Below, in pieces: positions 1 through 8,700 of a stretch of DNA of 64,000 nucleotides. The notes under the pieces were generated by a model that was given only the letters and a program-made list of their open reading frames with translations, was not told where the DNA came from and did no database searches. Made by a program: the position numbers and the translations under genes. Source of the stretch: Streptomyces vietnamensis (GTDB lineage Bacteria; Actinomycetota; Actinomycetes; Streptomycetales; Streptomycetaceae); the NCBI RefSeq assembly GCF_000830005.1, contig NZ_CP010407.1, forward strand, positions 124,001 through 188,000, given 5' to 3'. Numbering within the stretch: the stretch's first letter is position 1; the number at the start of each line of letters is the position of its first letter.

Positions 1-1383
1 CTTCTCGGCGCAGTGCAGGGCGACGGCGGCCGCGTACGCCTGGAAGTAGGTCCGGGCGCGGTTGCGCTCCAGGGCGTTGCTCCACTTCGGGATCTTCCAC
101 TCGAAGGTGGTCTCCGGCTTGGTCATCGTCCGGGGGAGGTTGATCACGACGCTGTGCCCGGTGGCCTTGACGTAGCCGATGTCGACGAGGCCGGAGAGCG
201 CGGTGGACCACAGGCGCGCGATGGGGCCGCCGCCGGTGTCGAGTGCCAGGTGGTCCTTGCCGTCGAACCAGCGCGGGGACATGACCCAGCTGTACTTGTC
301 GTCGAAGTTCCGCTTCTGCGGGGCAGGGATCGTGTGCTGGTTCCACGGGTGGCGCGGGTCGACCGGGTTGCCCAGCGGATCGTGGGTGACGAACTGCTCC
401 TGGCCCTGCCAGTCCTCGTAGTACGAGCTGCCGAGCAGGATGCGGATGCCGAGGTTGATCTCGGTGAGGTCGTTGGTCACCAGCTTGCCGTCGACGACGA
501 CACCGGGGGTGACGAACATCCGCCGACCCCAGTCGGTCATGTTGGCGTAGGTGAAGTCGCAGTGCTCGGGGTCGTTGAGCGCGCCCCAGCAGCCGAGCAG
601 CACACGGCGGCGGCCGACCTCCTCGTAGCCGGGCAGCGCCTCGTAGAAGAAGTCGAAGAGGTCGTCGTGGAGCGGGACGACCCGCTTCATGAACTCCACG
701 TAGCGCATGAGGCGGCTCATGTAGTCGGTGAACAGCTGCACGGACGCGACCGTGCCGACGCCGCCGGGGTAGAGGGTGGAGGGGTGGACGTGCCGCCCCT
801 CCATGAGACAGAACATCTCCCGGGTGTAGCGGCTGACCTGGAGCGCCTCGCGGTAGAACTCGCCCTCGAGGGGGTTGAGAGAGCGCATGATGTCCGCGAT
901 CGTGCGGTAGCCGTGCTCGGCGGCGTGCGGCGCCTCGGTGCGCTCGGCCAGCTCCAGGACGCCGGGGTTGGTCTCGCGGACCATCTTCTCGCAGTAGTCG
1001 ACCCCGACCAGGTTCTCCTGGAAGATGTTGTGGTCGAACATGTACTCTGCGGACTCGCCGAGGTTGATGATCCACTCGCCGAGATGCGGGGGCTTCACGC
1101 CGTACGCCATGTTCTGCGCGTACACGGAGCAGGTCGCGTGGTTGTCACCGCAGATGCCGCAGATGCGGCTGGTGATGAAGTGCGCGTCGCGGGGGTCCTT
1201 GCCCCGCATGAAGACGCTGTAGCCGCGGAAGACGGAGGACGTGCTGTAGCACTCCGCGACGCGCTTCTGCTTGAAATCGATCTTCGTGTGGATGCCGAGG
1301 CTGCCCACGATCCGGGTGATGGGGTCCCAGGCCATCTCCACAAGGCCGGAGCCGTCACCCGTCGTCTTCGCCGGAGATGCCAT
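1..1383 (-). CDS. hhyL: [NiFe] hydrogenase large subunit, group 1h (partial, C-terminus outside window)
   Basis: The first 461 codons are present; the 3' end lies beyond base 1. The protein carries the N-terminal nickel-binding motif RICGICGDNH at residues 73-82 (Cys75 and Cys78). The C-terminal DPCxxCxxH motif would be outside the window. The ATG at 1383 has a GAAGGG ribosome site about 12 bases upstream. It lies 88 bases downstream of hhyS in the same direction. The family holds the NiFe(CN)2CO centre, and the group 1h enzymes oxidise H2 at atmospheric concentrations in dormant or starving actinobacteria. The physiological role here is inferred from the family. Confidence 0.93.
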   Translation of the reverse strand, partial: MASPAKTTGDGSGLVEMAWDPITRIVGSLGIHTKIDFKQKRVAECYSTSSVFRGYSVFMRGKDPRDAHFITSRICGICGDNHATCSVYAQNMAYGVKPPHLGEWIINLGESAEYMFDHNIFQENLVGVDYCEKMVRETNPGVLELAERTEAPHAAEHGYRTIADIMRSLNPLEGEFYREALQVSRYTREMFCLMEGRHVHPSTLYPGGVGTVASVQLFTDYMSRLMRYVEFMKRVVPLHDDLFDFFYEALPGYEEVGRRRVLLGCWGALNDPEHCDFTYANMTDWGRRMFVTPGVVVDGKLVTNDLTEINLGIRILLGSSYYEDWQGQEQFVTHDPLGNPVDPRHPWNQHTIPAPQKRNFDDKYSWVMSPRWFDGKDHLALDTGGGPIARLWSTALSGLVDIGYVKATGHSVVINLPRTMTKPETTFEWKIPKWSNALERNRARTYFQAYAAAVALHCAEK

Positions 1384-1471
1384 GGTCGCTGTGATGCCCT
1401 TCGTCAACTCTTCGACTACACGAACAGTGGGTTGGATGGGGGTCTTGCGGGGTGGCGCGATGGCGTCACGG

Positions 1472-2554
1472 TCACCAGGGCGGCCGGTAGCCGGTGGTGA
1501 TGCGCTCGCCGGTGTGCCGCCACTTCGGCTCCTTGTCCACGGTCTTGGCCGTGATGGTCCGCAGGCGGCGGATGACGGAGCCGTACACGCCGCTGGCGGT
1601 GCTGGAGACCTTGCCGCCGGGAGGTTCGTCCATGAACGGCATGAACTTGTCCGGGAATCCGGGCATCGTGCACGCGATGCAGATGCCGCCGACGTTCGGA
1701 CAGCCGCCGACACCGTTCATCCAGCCGCGCTTGGGGACGTTGCACTTGACGACGGGGCCCCAGCAACCGAGCTTGACCAGGCACTTGGGCGAGTCGTACG
1801 TCGAGGCGAACTGGCCCTGCTCGTAGTAGCCGGCCCGGTCGCAGCCCTCGTGCACGGTCGCCCCGAACAGCCAGGTGGGGCGGAGCTTGTCGTCCAGCGG
1901 GATCATGGGTGCGGAGCCGACCGCCTGGTAGAGCAGGTAGGTCAGCGTCTCCGCGAAGTTGTCCGGCTGGATGGGGCAGCCGGGCACGCACACGATCGGG
2001 ATGCCGGCGTGGGACTTCCAGTCCCAGCCCAGGTAGTCGGGCACGCCCATCGCGCCGGTCGGGTTCCCCGCCATGGCGTGGATGCCGCCGTACGTGGCGC
2101 AGGTGCCGATCGCGACCACCGCGAGGGCCTTGGGCGCCAGCCGGTCGATCCACTCGCTGGTGGTGATGGGCTGACCGGTCTCCGGGTCGTCGCCGAAGCC
2201 GCACCAGTAGCCCTCCTGCTTGATCGCCTCGTTCGGGATCGAGCCCTCGATCACCAGCACGAACGGGTCGATCTCGCCCCGCTCACCCTTGAAGAACCAC
2301 TCGATGAACGTGTCGGCGCCTCCCACCGGACCGCACTCGAAGTCGATCAGGGGCCAGTGGACCGCGATCCTGGGCAGCCCTGGCAGCCCCGCGAGGGCGA
2401 TCTCCTCGATGCTGGGCTGCATGGCGGCGGTCAGGGCCACCGAGTCTCCGTCACAGCTCAGACCCGCGTTGATCCAGAGGATGTGGATCGGCTTCTCTTC
2501 GCTGCCGGGTGCGGCACCCTGATCCTCGACCGGGGCCGGCTTCACTGCGCTCAT
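1472..2554 (-). CDS. hhyS: [NiFe] hydrogenase small subunit, group 1h
   Basis: The 360-residue protein carries Fe-S ligand motifs: CDGD (Cys34 to Asp37) near the N-terminus, then GTCATYGG, PGCPI and a Cys-rich stretch GCPNVGGICIAC. The usual CxxC of the proximal cluster is CxxD here, which is the 3Cys-1Asp proximal cluster known from actinobacterial-type hydrogenases. No twin-arginine signal peptide is visible, unlike classical membrane-bound uptake enzymes. An AGGAGG site precedes the ATG. It sits between hypX (56 bases upstream) and hhyL. It would pass electrons from the large subunit towards the respiratory chain. Confidence 0.95.
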   Translation of the reverse strand: MSAVKPAPVEDQGAAPGSEEKPIHILWINAGLSCDGDSVALTAAMQPSIEEIALAGLPGLPRIAVHWPLIDFECGPVGGADTFIEWFFKGERGEIDPFVLVIEGSIPNEAIKQEGYWCGFGDDPETGQPITTSEWIDRLAPKALAVVAIGTCATYGGIHAMAGNPTGAMGVPDYLGWDWKSHAGIPIVCVPGCPIQPDNFAETLTYLLYQAVGSAPMIPLDDKLRPTWLFGATVHEGCDRAGYYEQGQFASTYDSPKCLVKLGCWGPVVKCNVPKRGWMNGVGGCPNVGGICIACTMPGFPDKFMPFMDEPPGGKVSSTASGVYGSVIRRLRTITAKTVDKEPKWRHTGERITTGYRPPW

Positions 2555-2610
2555 GGGTCGCCTCCTGAGGAGGGATGGGGCGAAGGCCTCATGTCGGGCC
2601 TAGGTCTTGC

Positions 2611-4311
2611 TTAACAGTCGGCCGATCCGCCCGCGCCCGCACCTGGGCCGTTCGGGAGCGGCGCTCGGAGGGCCTCCTTCCGGACGAAGGCCCGGCGCCG
2701 CGCGTGGTAGCTCGCGGCGGGATCGTCGAAGATCGTCCGCATCCGGGAGAGCTCCCGCTCACGGTGGGCCGCGAGGGGAGCGACGGACTCCCGGCGCTCG
2801 TGCTCCGCCTTCTTGGCCGCGATCCGCGGCTGGAGACCGCCACGGGATGCCAGGTGGAGGGCCAATCGGGTGACCTCGGCGGCGAACTCCCCGGGTCCGC
2901 AGTCGACGACCCGGTCGACCAGCCCCATGTCGAGCGATGCGGCCGCGGACACCGGCGTGGCCTCTTCGGTGAGGCGCGCGGCCAGGGCCTCGCCCACCTT
3001 CCCGGGCAGGGTGCGGGTCCAGTACTCCGATCCGTACAGGCCCATGCGCCGGTAGTGCGGGTTGAGCACCGCCCCCGAACGGCACCAGACCTCGTCGGCG
3101 GCGAGGGCGAGCATCACCCCGCCGGCGGCGGCGTTGCCGCCGATCGCGCTCACGACGAGCCGGTCGGTCGTGGTGAGAACCGCCTCGACCAGGTCGTTCA
3201 TGGCATTGATGTTGGCCCAGGACTCGGCGGCGGGGTCGGCGGCGGCCTCGATGACGTTCAGATGGATGCCGTTGGAGAAGAAGTCGCGCTGCCCGCCGAG
3301 CACCAGGACGGAGGTGGGACGCCCACGGGCGGTCTCGTACGCGTCCAGCAGGCGGCGGCACTGGTCGGTGCTCATCGCCCCGCCGGGGAACGCGAAGGAC
3401 AGGACGCCGACCGGCCCCTGTTCGCGGTACGAGATGTCGGTCCAGGTCCGCCGGCCCGGCGCCGGATCGGCGGGTGCCGGCAGTTCGGGGAGCTCCGGCA
3501 GCCGGCCCGCGAGGGCCAGGGTGGCGGGGAGCTTGCAGGCACGCGGCCTGCCGGGGCCGGTGCGGGCACGGAGTTCGGGGATCCACACCGCGCCGTCCAC
3601 GGTGGCGCGGCAGACCGCGCCCGCCCGGGTGGCCAGCAGAGCGCCGGGCCGCCCGCGCAGACCGTCCTCCGCGTGGCCGCCGTGCAGGAACCACTCGGCG
3701 CCGAGCAGCCGGTCCGGGACGCCGGGCTGCGAGTCGGCGGCCCGCAGGGTGCGCAGCACGGTCCCGGTGGTGTCCTCGCCCCACGAGATCCGGCGCTCCT
3801 CCTGGCGGAGAGCGGGACGGGCGCGGATCTCGCCGGTCTGCGGACGCGGTACCGCCCCGGCGGCGACCCTCTCGACGGCGCGGAGCACGGCGGCCACGGC
3901 GGCGTCGGACAGTTCGTTGCGGTACAGATCGCTCTTGCCGACCTCCGGCACGCGGAAGGTCGCGGATGCCCAGACGTCGCCCGCGTCCATCTCCTCGTCG
4001 GCCTGGAGGACGGTGACGCCCCACTCCTCGGCCCCGTCGTGGATCGCGTGGTCCAGCGAGGACGGGCCGCGGTCGCCCACGGGTCCGGGGTGCACGATCA
4101 GGCAACGGTGCGCCGTCCACACATCGCGGGGCACGACGGCCTTCAGCATGGGGGCCACGACCAGATCGGGCGCGTGGCGCGCCACGGCCTCGCGCACGGC
4201 GGCACCGTCGGGGGTGACCTCCACGGGAACGATGTGCCCGCGGTCGCGCAGCTCGACCAGGACGCGCTGGGTCAGGCTGTTGAAGCTGCTGGCGACGAGC
4301 AGGATGCGCAT
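2611..4311 (-). CDS. hypX: HypX/HoxX hydrogenase maturation protein (formyltransferase-enoyl-CoA hydratase fusion)
   Basis: The start at 4311 is chosen because MRILLVASS begins the formyltransferase fold and a GGAAAG ribosome site lies just upstream; the reading frame stays open further 5' but that extension looks noncoding. The N-terminal half has the formyl-THF transferase motif HPGPVGDRGPSSLD at residues 74-87. The C-terminal half is a crotonase fold with GGNAAAGGVMLALAADE. HypX is known to make the CO ligand of the NiFe centre under oxic conditions. Its position first in the operon with hhyS and hhyL fits that job. 566 residues, a typical length. Confidence 0.93.
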   Translation of the reverse strand: MRILLVASSFNSLTQRVLVELRDRGHIVPVEVTPDGAAVREAVARHAPDLVVAPMLKAVVPRDVWTAHRCLIVHPGPVGDRGPSSLDHAIHDGAEEWGVTVLQADEEMDAGDVWASATFRVPEVGKSDLYRNELSDAAVAAVLRAVERVAAGAVPRPQTGEIRARPALRQEERRISWGEDTTGTVLRTLRAADSQPGVPDRLLGAEWFLHGGHAEDGLRGRPGALLATRAGAVCRATVDGAVWIPELRARTGPGRPRACKLPATLALAGRLPELPELPAPADPAPGRRTWTDISYREQGPVGVLSFAFPGGAMSTDQCRRLLDAYETARGRPTSVLVLGGQRDFFSNGIHLNVIEAAADPAAESWANINAMNDLVEAVLTTTDRLVVSAIGGNAAAGGVMLALAADEVWCRSGAVLNPHYRRMGLYGSEYWTRTLPGKVGEALAARLTEEATPVSAAASLDMGLVDRVVDCGPGEFAAEVTRLALHLASRGGLQPRIAAKKAEHERRESVAPLAAHRERELSRMRTIFDDPAASYHARRRAFVRKEALRAPLPNGPGAGAGGSADC

Positions 4312-4571
4312 GGGCGGCCTTTCCGGGTCGCGGAGGGGGTTGCGGCCCTGGGAACCGCGGTCCACCAACCGCCTGCGATCATCGGCCAGCACGAGGAGGC
4401 CGGCAGGGTGGCGGAGCCCGCACCTCACCCGTTCGAGGTGTGCGTCCGGCCGATTGGCGGCCTGATCGCCGCAGAGCGCCGTCCAGGAGACGCGCCATGC
4501 GTCTCGTGGGAAGATCAGAGTCCCAAGGGTTTGCGAACGCATGCCCCTCGCACGGACAGGCAGGTCGGCTC

Positions 4572-4955
4572 ATGGCCGAGAAACCGAAGTCCTCCAGGCC
4601 CTCGCGCGGCGAGCCGAGCCGCGACGGTATGGCCGGGCAGCACGGCTGGTCCCCTGATGTGGACGAAACGCGACAGCAGGAGAATCCGAGCGCTTCGCGT
4701 TCCTTCCGCCCCGAGAAGCACGCGCCCCCACCCGGCAAGGGACGGAAGACCTCCAAGGAGGAAGAAGGGAACGTCCCCGGCGACACCGTTCACGGCGACA
4801 CGGCCAGGGGCGAGAAACGAGGCCGCTCATCGGAGAAGGGCATGCGCGACACCGGCCGAAGGGGTCGGACACAGCGCCCCAGTGGCACGAAGGACGACTC
4901 GGCGTTCACCGGCGTGAACCCGGACGACGACTCCTCCGGTCCCCGCCCGGGCTGA
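4572..4955 (+). CDS. Small hydrophilic, probably disordered protein of unknown function
   Basis: The 127-residue reading frame starts MAEKPKSSRPSRG and is rich in Lys, Arg, Ser, Gly, Glu and Asp with almost no hydrophobic stretches, so it is predicted to be disordered. I do not recognise the family. The frame extends upstream to 4440, but the Lys/Ser-rich composition only begins at this ATG. It is divergent from hypX with about 260 bases between them. It could be a real small stress-type protein or a chance open frame in high-GC DNA. Confidence 0.4.
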   Translation: MAEKPKSSRPSRGEPSRDGMAGQHGWSPDVDETRQQENPSASRSFRPEKHAPPPGKGRKTSKEEEGNVPGDTVHGDTARGEKRGRSSEKGMRDTGRRGRTQRPSGTKDDSAFTGVNPDDDSSGPRPG

Positions 4956-5057
4956 CGCGGCGCCGAGGACGAAGGGCCACCACGCCATACGGAGCGTTCC
5001 TCACCGCCGCTTCGGCCATCAGACGGCGGGGACTGCTCACCCTGCAGTGGACGACAC

Positions 5058-5159
5058 GTGCCGTCGTTCCTGCTGGCCAGAAGGGCGCCTCGTCTGTACC
5101 ACCAGCAGACCAAGAACATCTTGCAGAGTTACAGTCCCAAGAAGCTTGGGTTCTTCTAG
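5058..5159 (+). CDS. Possible micro-ORF with YHQ...SYSPKKLGF tail
   Basis: From a GTG at 5058 the frame encodes about 33 residues ending in LYHQQTKNILQSYSPKKLGF followed by one Phe and TAG. A second copy of the tail, VYHQHSKNLLVSYSPKKLGF, ends at 43761. The two differ at many third positions while keeping the peptide, which looks like coding conservation. No convincing ribosome site is seen. The start is uncertain and this may be the 3' end of a decayed gene. The surrounding bases 4956-5444 hold nothing else I recognise. Confidence 0.35.
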   Translation: MPSFLLARRAPRLYHQQTKNILQSYSPKKLGFF

Positions 5160-5444
5160 AGGCACGAAGGAGGCGCCGGACCTGGTCTTCCACCCGTCAG
5201 ACACCTCCTCGCTCGCCCCACGTAAGGAGAAGTCGCGTCCACACCAGAACTCCCGGATTTCACTGGCGGGAGGGGCACAGTCCGGGCGTGGGTATCCGCC
5301 CGACAGATTGAGCATTACCGGCGTTTTCTGAGGTCAGAAACTATCTATTCCAGCGGAGCGGTTTTGCACCGAGCCGCGAAGTGGTCGAGGAAGCGCCAAC
5401 GGATGTTGGCAGTGCGCGAGGGTCTCACTGCTCTGGTCGATGGG

Positions 5445-5682
5445 TCAGAAGGGACGAGGGACGGCTGCGCGGGGCGCGGGGTGGGTGACCTGGGCCCAGC
5501 CCTCCCGCTCGTAGAAGGCGACGGCGTCACGGGCGGCGGCAGAACACAGCAGCTGGCAGCACCCGTCGGCCCGGGCCGTCGCGGCGGCGGCCAGCAGCTC
5601 ATCGGCGAGCCGCCTCAGGTAGACGACGCCCGCCCGGACACCGAGGCCGCTCGCCGCGACCTCGGCGCCCGCCTGGTGGCCG
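5445..5682 (-). pseudogene. GNAT acetyltransferase remnant (C-terminal part)
   Basis: The last 78 codons of a minus-strand frame read like the end of a GNAT acetyltransferase: a Gly/Arg-rich turn, LADELLAAAATARADGC, then DAVAFYEREGW, the usual C-terminal beta strand and helix. Upstream sequence in the same frame is not protein-like and no start or acetyl-CoA core is visible. It is therefore a 5'-truncated relic. Confidence 0.5.
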
Positions 5683-6000
5683 CTCTGGCTCCGCTGCCGG
5701 AGGGCCCGACCTGTCCCCCGTTCACGGTATTCGCAACCTACAACCGATACCGCGGAGCAAAGGACACGCAGGTGTGGCCCTTTGCGGACCACGGAGGCGG
5801 ACACGGAACCGAGCGGCGTACGCAGCTGAACCGGATCAAGGACCAGCGTCTGCTGTCGACCCGGATGTGACGCGAAGGCGACGCGATCGATCCGACTCCA
5901 TGGAGGAGCCAGGGACTCACTGGGCATTCGAGTGTCGCCGCAAGCCGACCCCGCAAGCCGCCAGGCATGCTCGTCGTGGACGCGGCGACATCGCGGTGTG
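5683..6000. other. Gene-free stretch
   Basis: Open frames here have no recognisable domain and no ribosome sites. It separates the GNAT relic from the cyclophilin gene. Confidence 0.4.
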
Positions 6001-6726
6001 TCAGTACCGCCAGGACAGCCGGACGTGGAGCAGCTCGGTCCGCAGTGCGGGTGTGCCGTCGACCGGTGCCGGGTTCTCCGCGGTCGGCTCGATGCCTCCG
6101 GCGGCGACCTTGTCGAGTGTCGCCAGACCGGCGGGGCCGACCGTGCCGAACACCGTGTAGTTCGGTCGCAGTGCGGAGTCGCCGTAGACGACGAAGAACT
6201 GAGAGCCGTTCGTGTTCGGGCTGGCGTTGGCCATCGCCAGCAGGCCGCGTCCGTAGAGCCGGCGCGTGCCCGTGGGATCGGTGGCTGCGGGCGGTAGGTC
6301 CACCGGCAGTTCGTCCTTGTACTTGTACCCGGGCCCGCCCTCACCGGTGCCGGTCGGGTCACCGCACTGCAAGACCTTCAGCGTCGGGTACGCCGTCAGG
6401 CGGTGGCACACCGTACGGTCGTAGAAACCGTGCCGCGCCAGGTGCAGGAAACTCTGGACCGTGCATGGCGCCTTGGCCCGGTCCAAGCGCAGCGGAAGCG
6501 GGCCCTGACTGGTCGGAACAGCCAGGTCGACCGTGCCACGAGCAGGGGTGCGCCGTGGGTCGGGCGGCAGCGGAACACGGCGCGCCGGCGGCTCGTCCGG
6601 GGTCTGGGTGTACTGGCAGGGACCGTGCGTGGTGCGCGGCGGAGCGCTGTCGGAAGCGGTGGCGACACTCCCCCCGGACACCACTAACGCCGCGGCCGCG
6701 AATGCACTGATCAGTGCTCGTCTCAT
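6001..6726 (-). CDS. Secreted cyclophilin-type peptidyl-prolyl cis-trans isomerase
   Basis: The 241-residue protein begins with a signal peptide (MRRALISAFAAAALVVSGG, probable cut near residue 25) and has no lipobox. The cyclophilin core includes ARHGFYDRTVCHRL, GDPTGTGEGGPGYKYKDE, LLAMANASPNTNGSQFFV and YTVFGTV. GGGAGGG lies shortly before the ATG. Family role: proline isomerisation during folding of exported proteins. It appears monocistronic. Confidence 0.9.
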   Translation of the reverse strand: MRRALISAFAAAALVVSGGSVATASDSAPPRTTHGPCQYTQTPDEPPARRVPLPPDPRRTPARGTVDLAVPTSQGPLPLRLDRAKAPCTVQSFLHLARHGFYDRTVCHRLTAYPTLKVLQCGDPTGTGEGGPGYKYKDELPVDLPPAATDPTGTRRLYGRGLLAMANASPNTNGSQFFVVYGDSALRPNYTVFGTVGPAGLATLDKVAAGGIEPTAENPAPVDGTPALRTELLHVRLSWRY

Positions 6727-6995
6727 CTTGCACGCCCTCCCGATGATCTCCAGGTCTTGGAGCGGTCGCAGTCTAGGGCGTGGTGTGACCTGCGGGAGTG
6801 GGATTTCCGGCCGATCAGCGTGACCAGAGTCCCATCATTCAGACGACGCGGCCTTGGCCTTGCCGGGACCGCTGGAGCCCGTACCGAATCGACGGCACCG
6901 TGGAACACCCCGCGAGTGAGGGGAACAACGGTGCCCTGTCGCGGGGCCCGGGAAGGCGCCGCCGTCGGTCTGGGTCGGCACATATCCAGCATTCG

Positions 6996-7013
6996 CCTAG
7001 TAGTGCTTCGTTA
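6996..7013 (+). repeat. IS701-family left terminal inverted repeat with CTAG
   Basis: CCTAGTAGTGCTTCGTTA is the exact reverse complement of 8390-8407. The CTAG at 6997-7000 recurs at 8403-8406 and is the expected four-base target duplication of IS701-family elements. Confidence 0.85.
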
Positions 7014-8402
7014 CGTCGAGTGATCTCGCCTGGTGGTGGGCATCTCCCGGTCATGAGGCTTGGGGAGGTGGAACGGCTCCGGGATGAGTTGTCGGAGTTC
7101 GTTGCCGATGTGTTCGCCTCGTTGCCGCGGCGGGATCAGCGCCGGTGGGGCGGGTGTTATCTGCGGGGTCTGATGCTGGACGGCCGGCGGAAGTCGATCC
7201 AGCCGATGGCCGAGCGGCTGCCGGACGGGAACATGCAGGCCCTGCAGCAGTTCGTGAACCAGTCGCCGTGGGATCCGCTACCGGTGCGGCGGCGGATCGC
7301 CGAGCGGTTGAGCGAGGCGATCCGGCCTGAGGTGTGGGTGATCGACGATGTGTCGTTCCCCAAGTGCGGCACCGCTTCGGTGGGGGTGGCCCGGCAGTAC
7401 TGCGGAGCGTTGGGCAAGCGGGCGAACTGCCAGGTCGCCGTCAGCGTGCACGCGGCCACCGACACCGCATCGTGCCCGCTCGACTGGGAACTGTTTCTGC
7501 CCGAGGACTGGGCGGCCGATCACGTACGACGTCAGCGTGCCGGGATTCCCGACGAGGTCGGGCACGTCTCGAAGCCCTACTTGGCTCTGGGACTGTTGGA
7601 CCGGATGGCCGAGCAGGGTCTCGCGGTGCCGGTGATCGTGGCCGATGCCGGTTACGGCCGAAGCGTGGGTTTCCGCCTCGCTTTGGAGGAACGCGGCTGG
7701 TCCTATGTCATAGCGGTGGATCCGAAGGAAGTCGCCCGCCCGGCCGCGGCCGACCCGTTCCAGCCCGCCTACGGCGGTCTGGGGCCGCCCACGCTGCCCC
7801 GCTACCGAGAGCCGGCCCGGCCCCTGACCTCGTTCGTCACCCCGGACACCTCGTTCCAACAAGTCGCCTGGCGGCAGGGCAGCAAGGGCCTGATGACCTC
7901 CCGCTTCGCCGTGATCGAAGTCCGGCCGTCGGGCAAGGAAGCCTGCCGCACCGCCCAGGAACAGGCCGGTGGACGCAACCGCTGGGACGGTGTTCTCCCG
8001 CTGAAGACCCTGCTGGTCGAACAGCCGGCGGATGCCGCCGGGCCGACCGGTTTCTGGATGACCGACCTGCCCGCCACCACACCCGTCACCGACCTGGTCC
8101 GCTGGGCGAAGATGCGCTGGCGCATCGAACACGACTACCGCGAGCTCAAGCACGGCCTGGGCCTGGACCACTTCGAGGGCCGGACCTGGCGCGGCTGGCA
8201 CCATCACGTCACCCTCGTCACCGCCGCCCAGGCCTTCCTCACCCTGCGGCGCCTCGACCCAAAAGCACGCACGCCGGCCTGACCCTCTACCAGGTCCTCG
8301 ACGCCCTTCAGGACCTGCTGCAGTGCTGGACCGGCACCTGCACCACCTGCGGCCGACGCCTGCCCCGCAACACAACCAGACTCAGAACCTAACGAAGCAC
8401 TA
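7001..8402 (+). mobile_element. IS701-family insertion sequence
   Basis: The element of about 1.4 kb is bounded by inverted ends TAGTGCTTCGTTA and flanked by CTAG on both sides. It carries one transposase gene. Removing it and one CTAG restores a CTAG followed by GGAGCTGTCCGGG, the left end of the neighbouring inverted-repeat unit, so this insertion is the younger event. Confidence 0.85.
7053..8282 (+). CDS. IS701-family DDE transposase
   Basis: 409 residues from the ATG at 7053; the frame is open further upstream beyond the left end of the element, so the internal ATG is chosen. DDE residues are visible in VWVIDDVSFPKCG, VIVADAGYG and RIEHDYRELKHGLGLDHFEGR. The protein ends at KARTPA, but the next frame continues with LTLYQVLDALQDLL and CTTCGRRLP, which looks like the normal family tail. 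A one-base indel near 8270 probably shortened the C-terminus, so activity is uncertain. Confidence 0.85.
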   Translation: MRLGEVERLRDELSEFVADVFASLPRRDQRRWGGCYLRGLMLDGRRKSIQPMAERLPDGNMQALQQFVNQSPWDPLPVRRRIAERLSEAIRPEVWVIDDVSFPKCGTASVGVARQYCGALGKRANCQVAVSVHAATDTASCPLDWELFLPEDWAADHVRRQRAGIPDEVGHVSKPYLALGLLDRMAEQGLAVPVIVADAGYGRSVGFRLALEERGWSYVIAVDPKEVARPAAADPFQPAYGGLGPPTLPRYREPARPLTSFVTPDTSFQQVAWRQGSKGLMTSRFAVIEVRPSGKEACRTAQEQAGGRNRWDGVLPLKTLLVEQPADAAGPTGFWMTDLPATTPVTDLVRWAKMRWRIEHDYRELKHGLGLDHFEGRTWRGWHHHVTLVTAAQAFLTLRRLDPKARTPA

Positions 8403-8407
8403 CTAGG
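8390..8407 (-). repeat. IS701-family right terminal inverted repeat with CTAG
   Basis: Exact 18-base inverted partner of 6996-7013. Its last bases CTAGG also form the first bases of the adjoining inverted-repeat unit. Confidence 0.85.
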
Positions 8408-8460
8408 AGCTGTCCGGGCGATCACGCGTCCCCGTTAGGGTGACTCAGCGGAGGGACGTC

Positions 8461-8691
8461 ATGAGTGCTGTGGAGATGAGTCGCGCGGAGGCGGTCACGC
8501 TCGTGCAGCGGATCATGGAGGCGGACTACGCCTCGGACGACGAGGTGGACCGCTGGCTGGACAGACTGGACAGAGCCCTGGCATGCCCGTCTGGTCATGT
8601 CAGCGACTTGATCTTTTGGTCGCGGGCGCGGGAGCTTTCGGCTGACGAGGTAGTCGACCAGGCTCTGGCGTACCGGCCGATCGCTTTGTGA
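8461..8691 (+). CDS. Colicin E/pyocin-type DNase immunity protein homologue
   Basis: The 76-residue acidic protein starts at the ATG preceded by GGAGGG. Its layout follows the Im2/Im7/Im9 four-helix family: an N-terminal helix with AVTLVQRIMEAD, an acidic second helix DDEVDRWLDRLDRAL, the loop CPSGHVSDLIFW at residues 42-53 (compare HPSGSDLIYY in Im9), and a C-terminal helix. Family members bind and block the HNH DNase domain of a cognate toxin. No toxin gene is visible nearby, so it is an orphan in this window. Assignment is by eye and length. Confidence 0.65.
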   Translation: MSAVEMSRAEAVTLVQRIMEADYASDDEVDRWLDRLDRALACPSGHVSDLIFWSRARELSADEVVDQALAYRPIAL

Positions 8692-8700
8692 GGTGACGGC

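Noticed and set aside
13..1500. Long plus-strand open frame of 495 codons
   Set aside because: It is the antisense shadow of hhyL; the minus strand encodes clear hydrogenase motifs.
5345..5444. Minus-strand tail ANIRWRFLDHFAARCKTAPLE-type frame
   Set aside because: Reads as protein-like for only about 20 residues and has no recognisable family.
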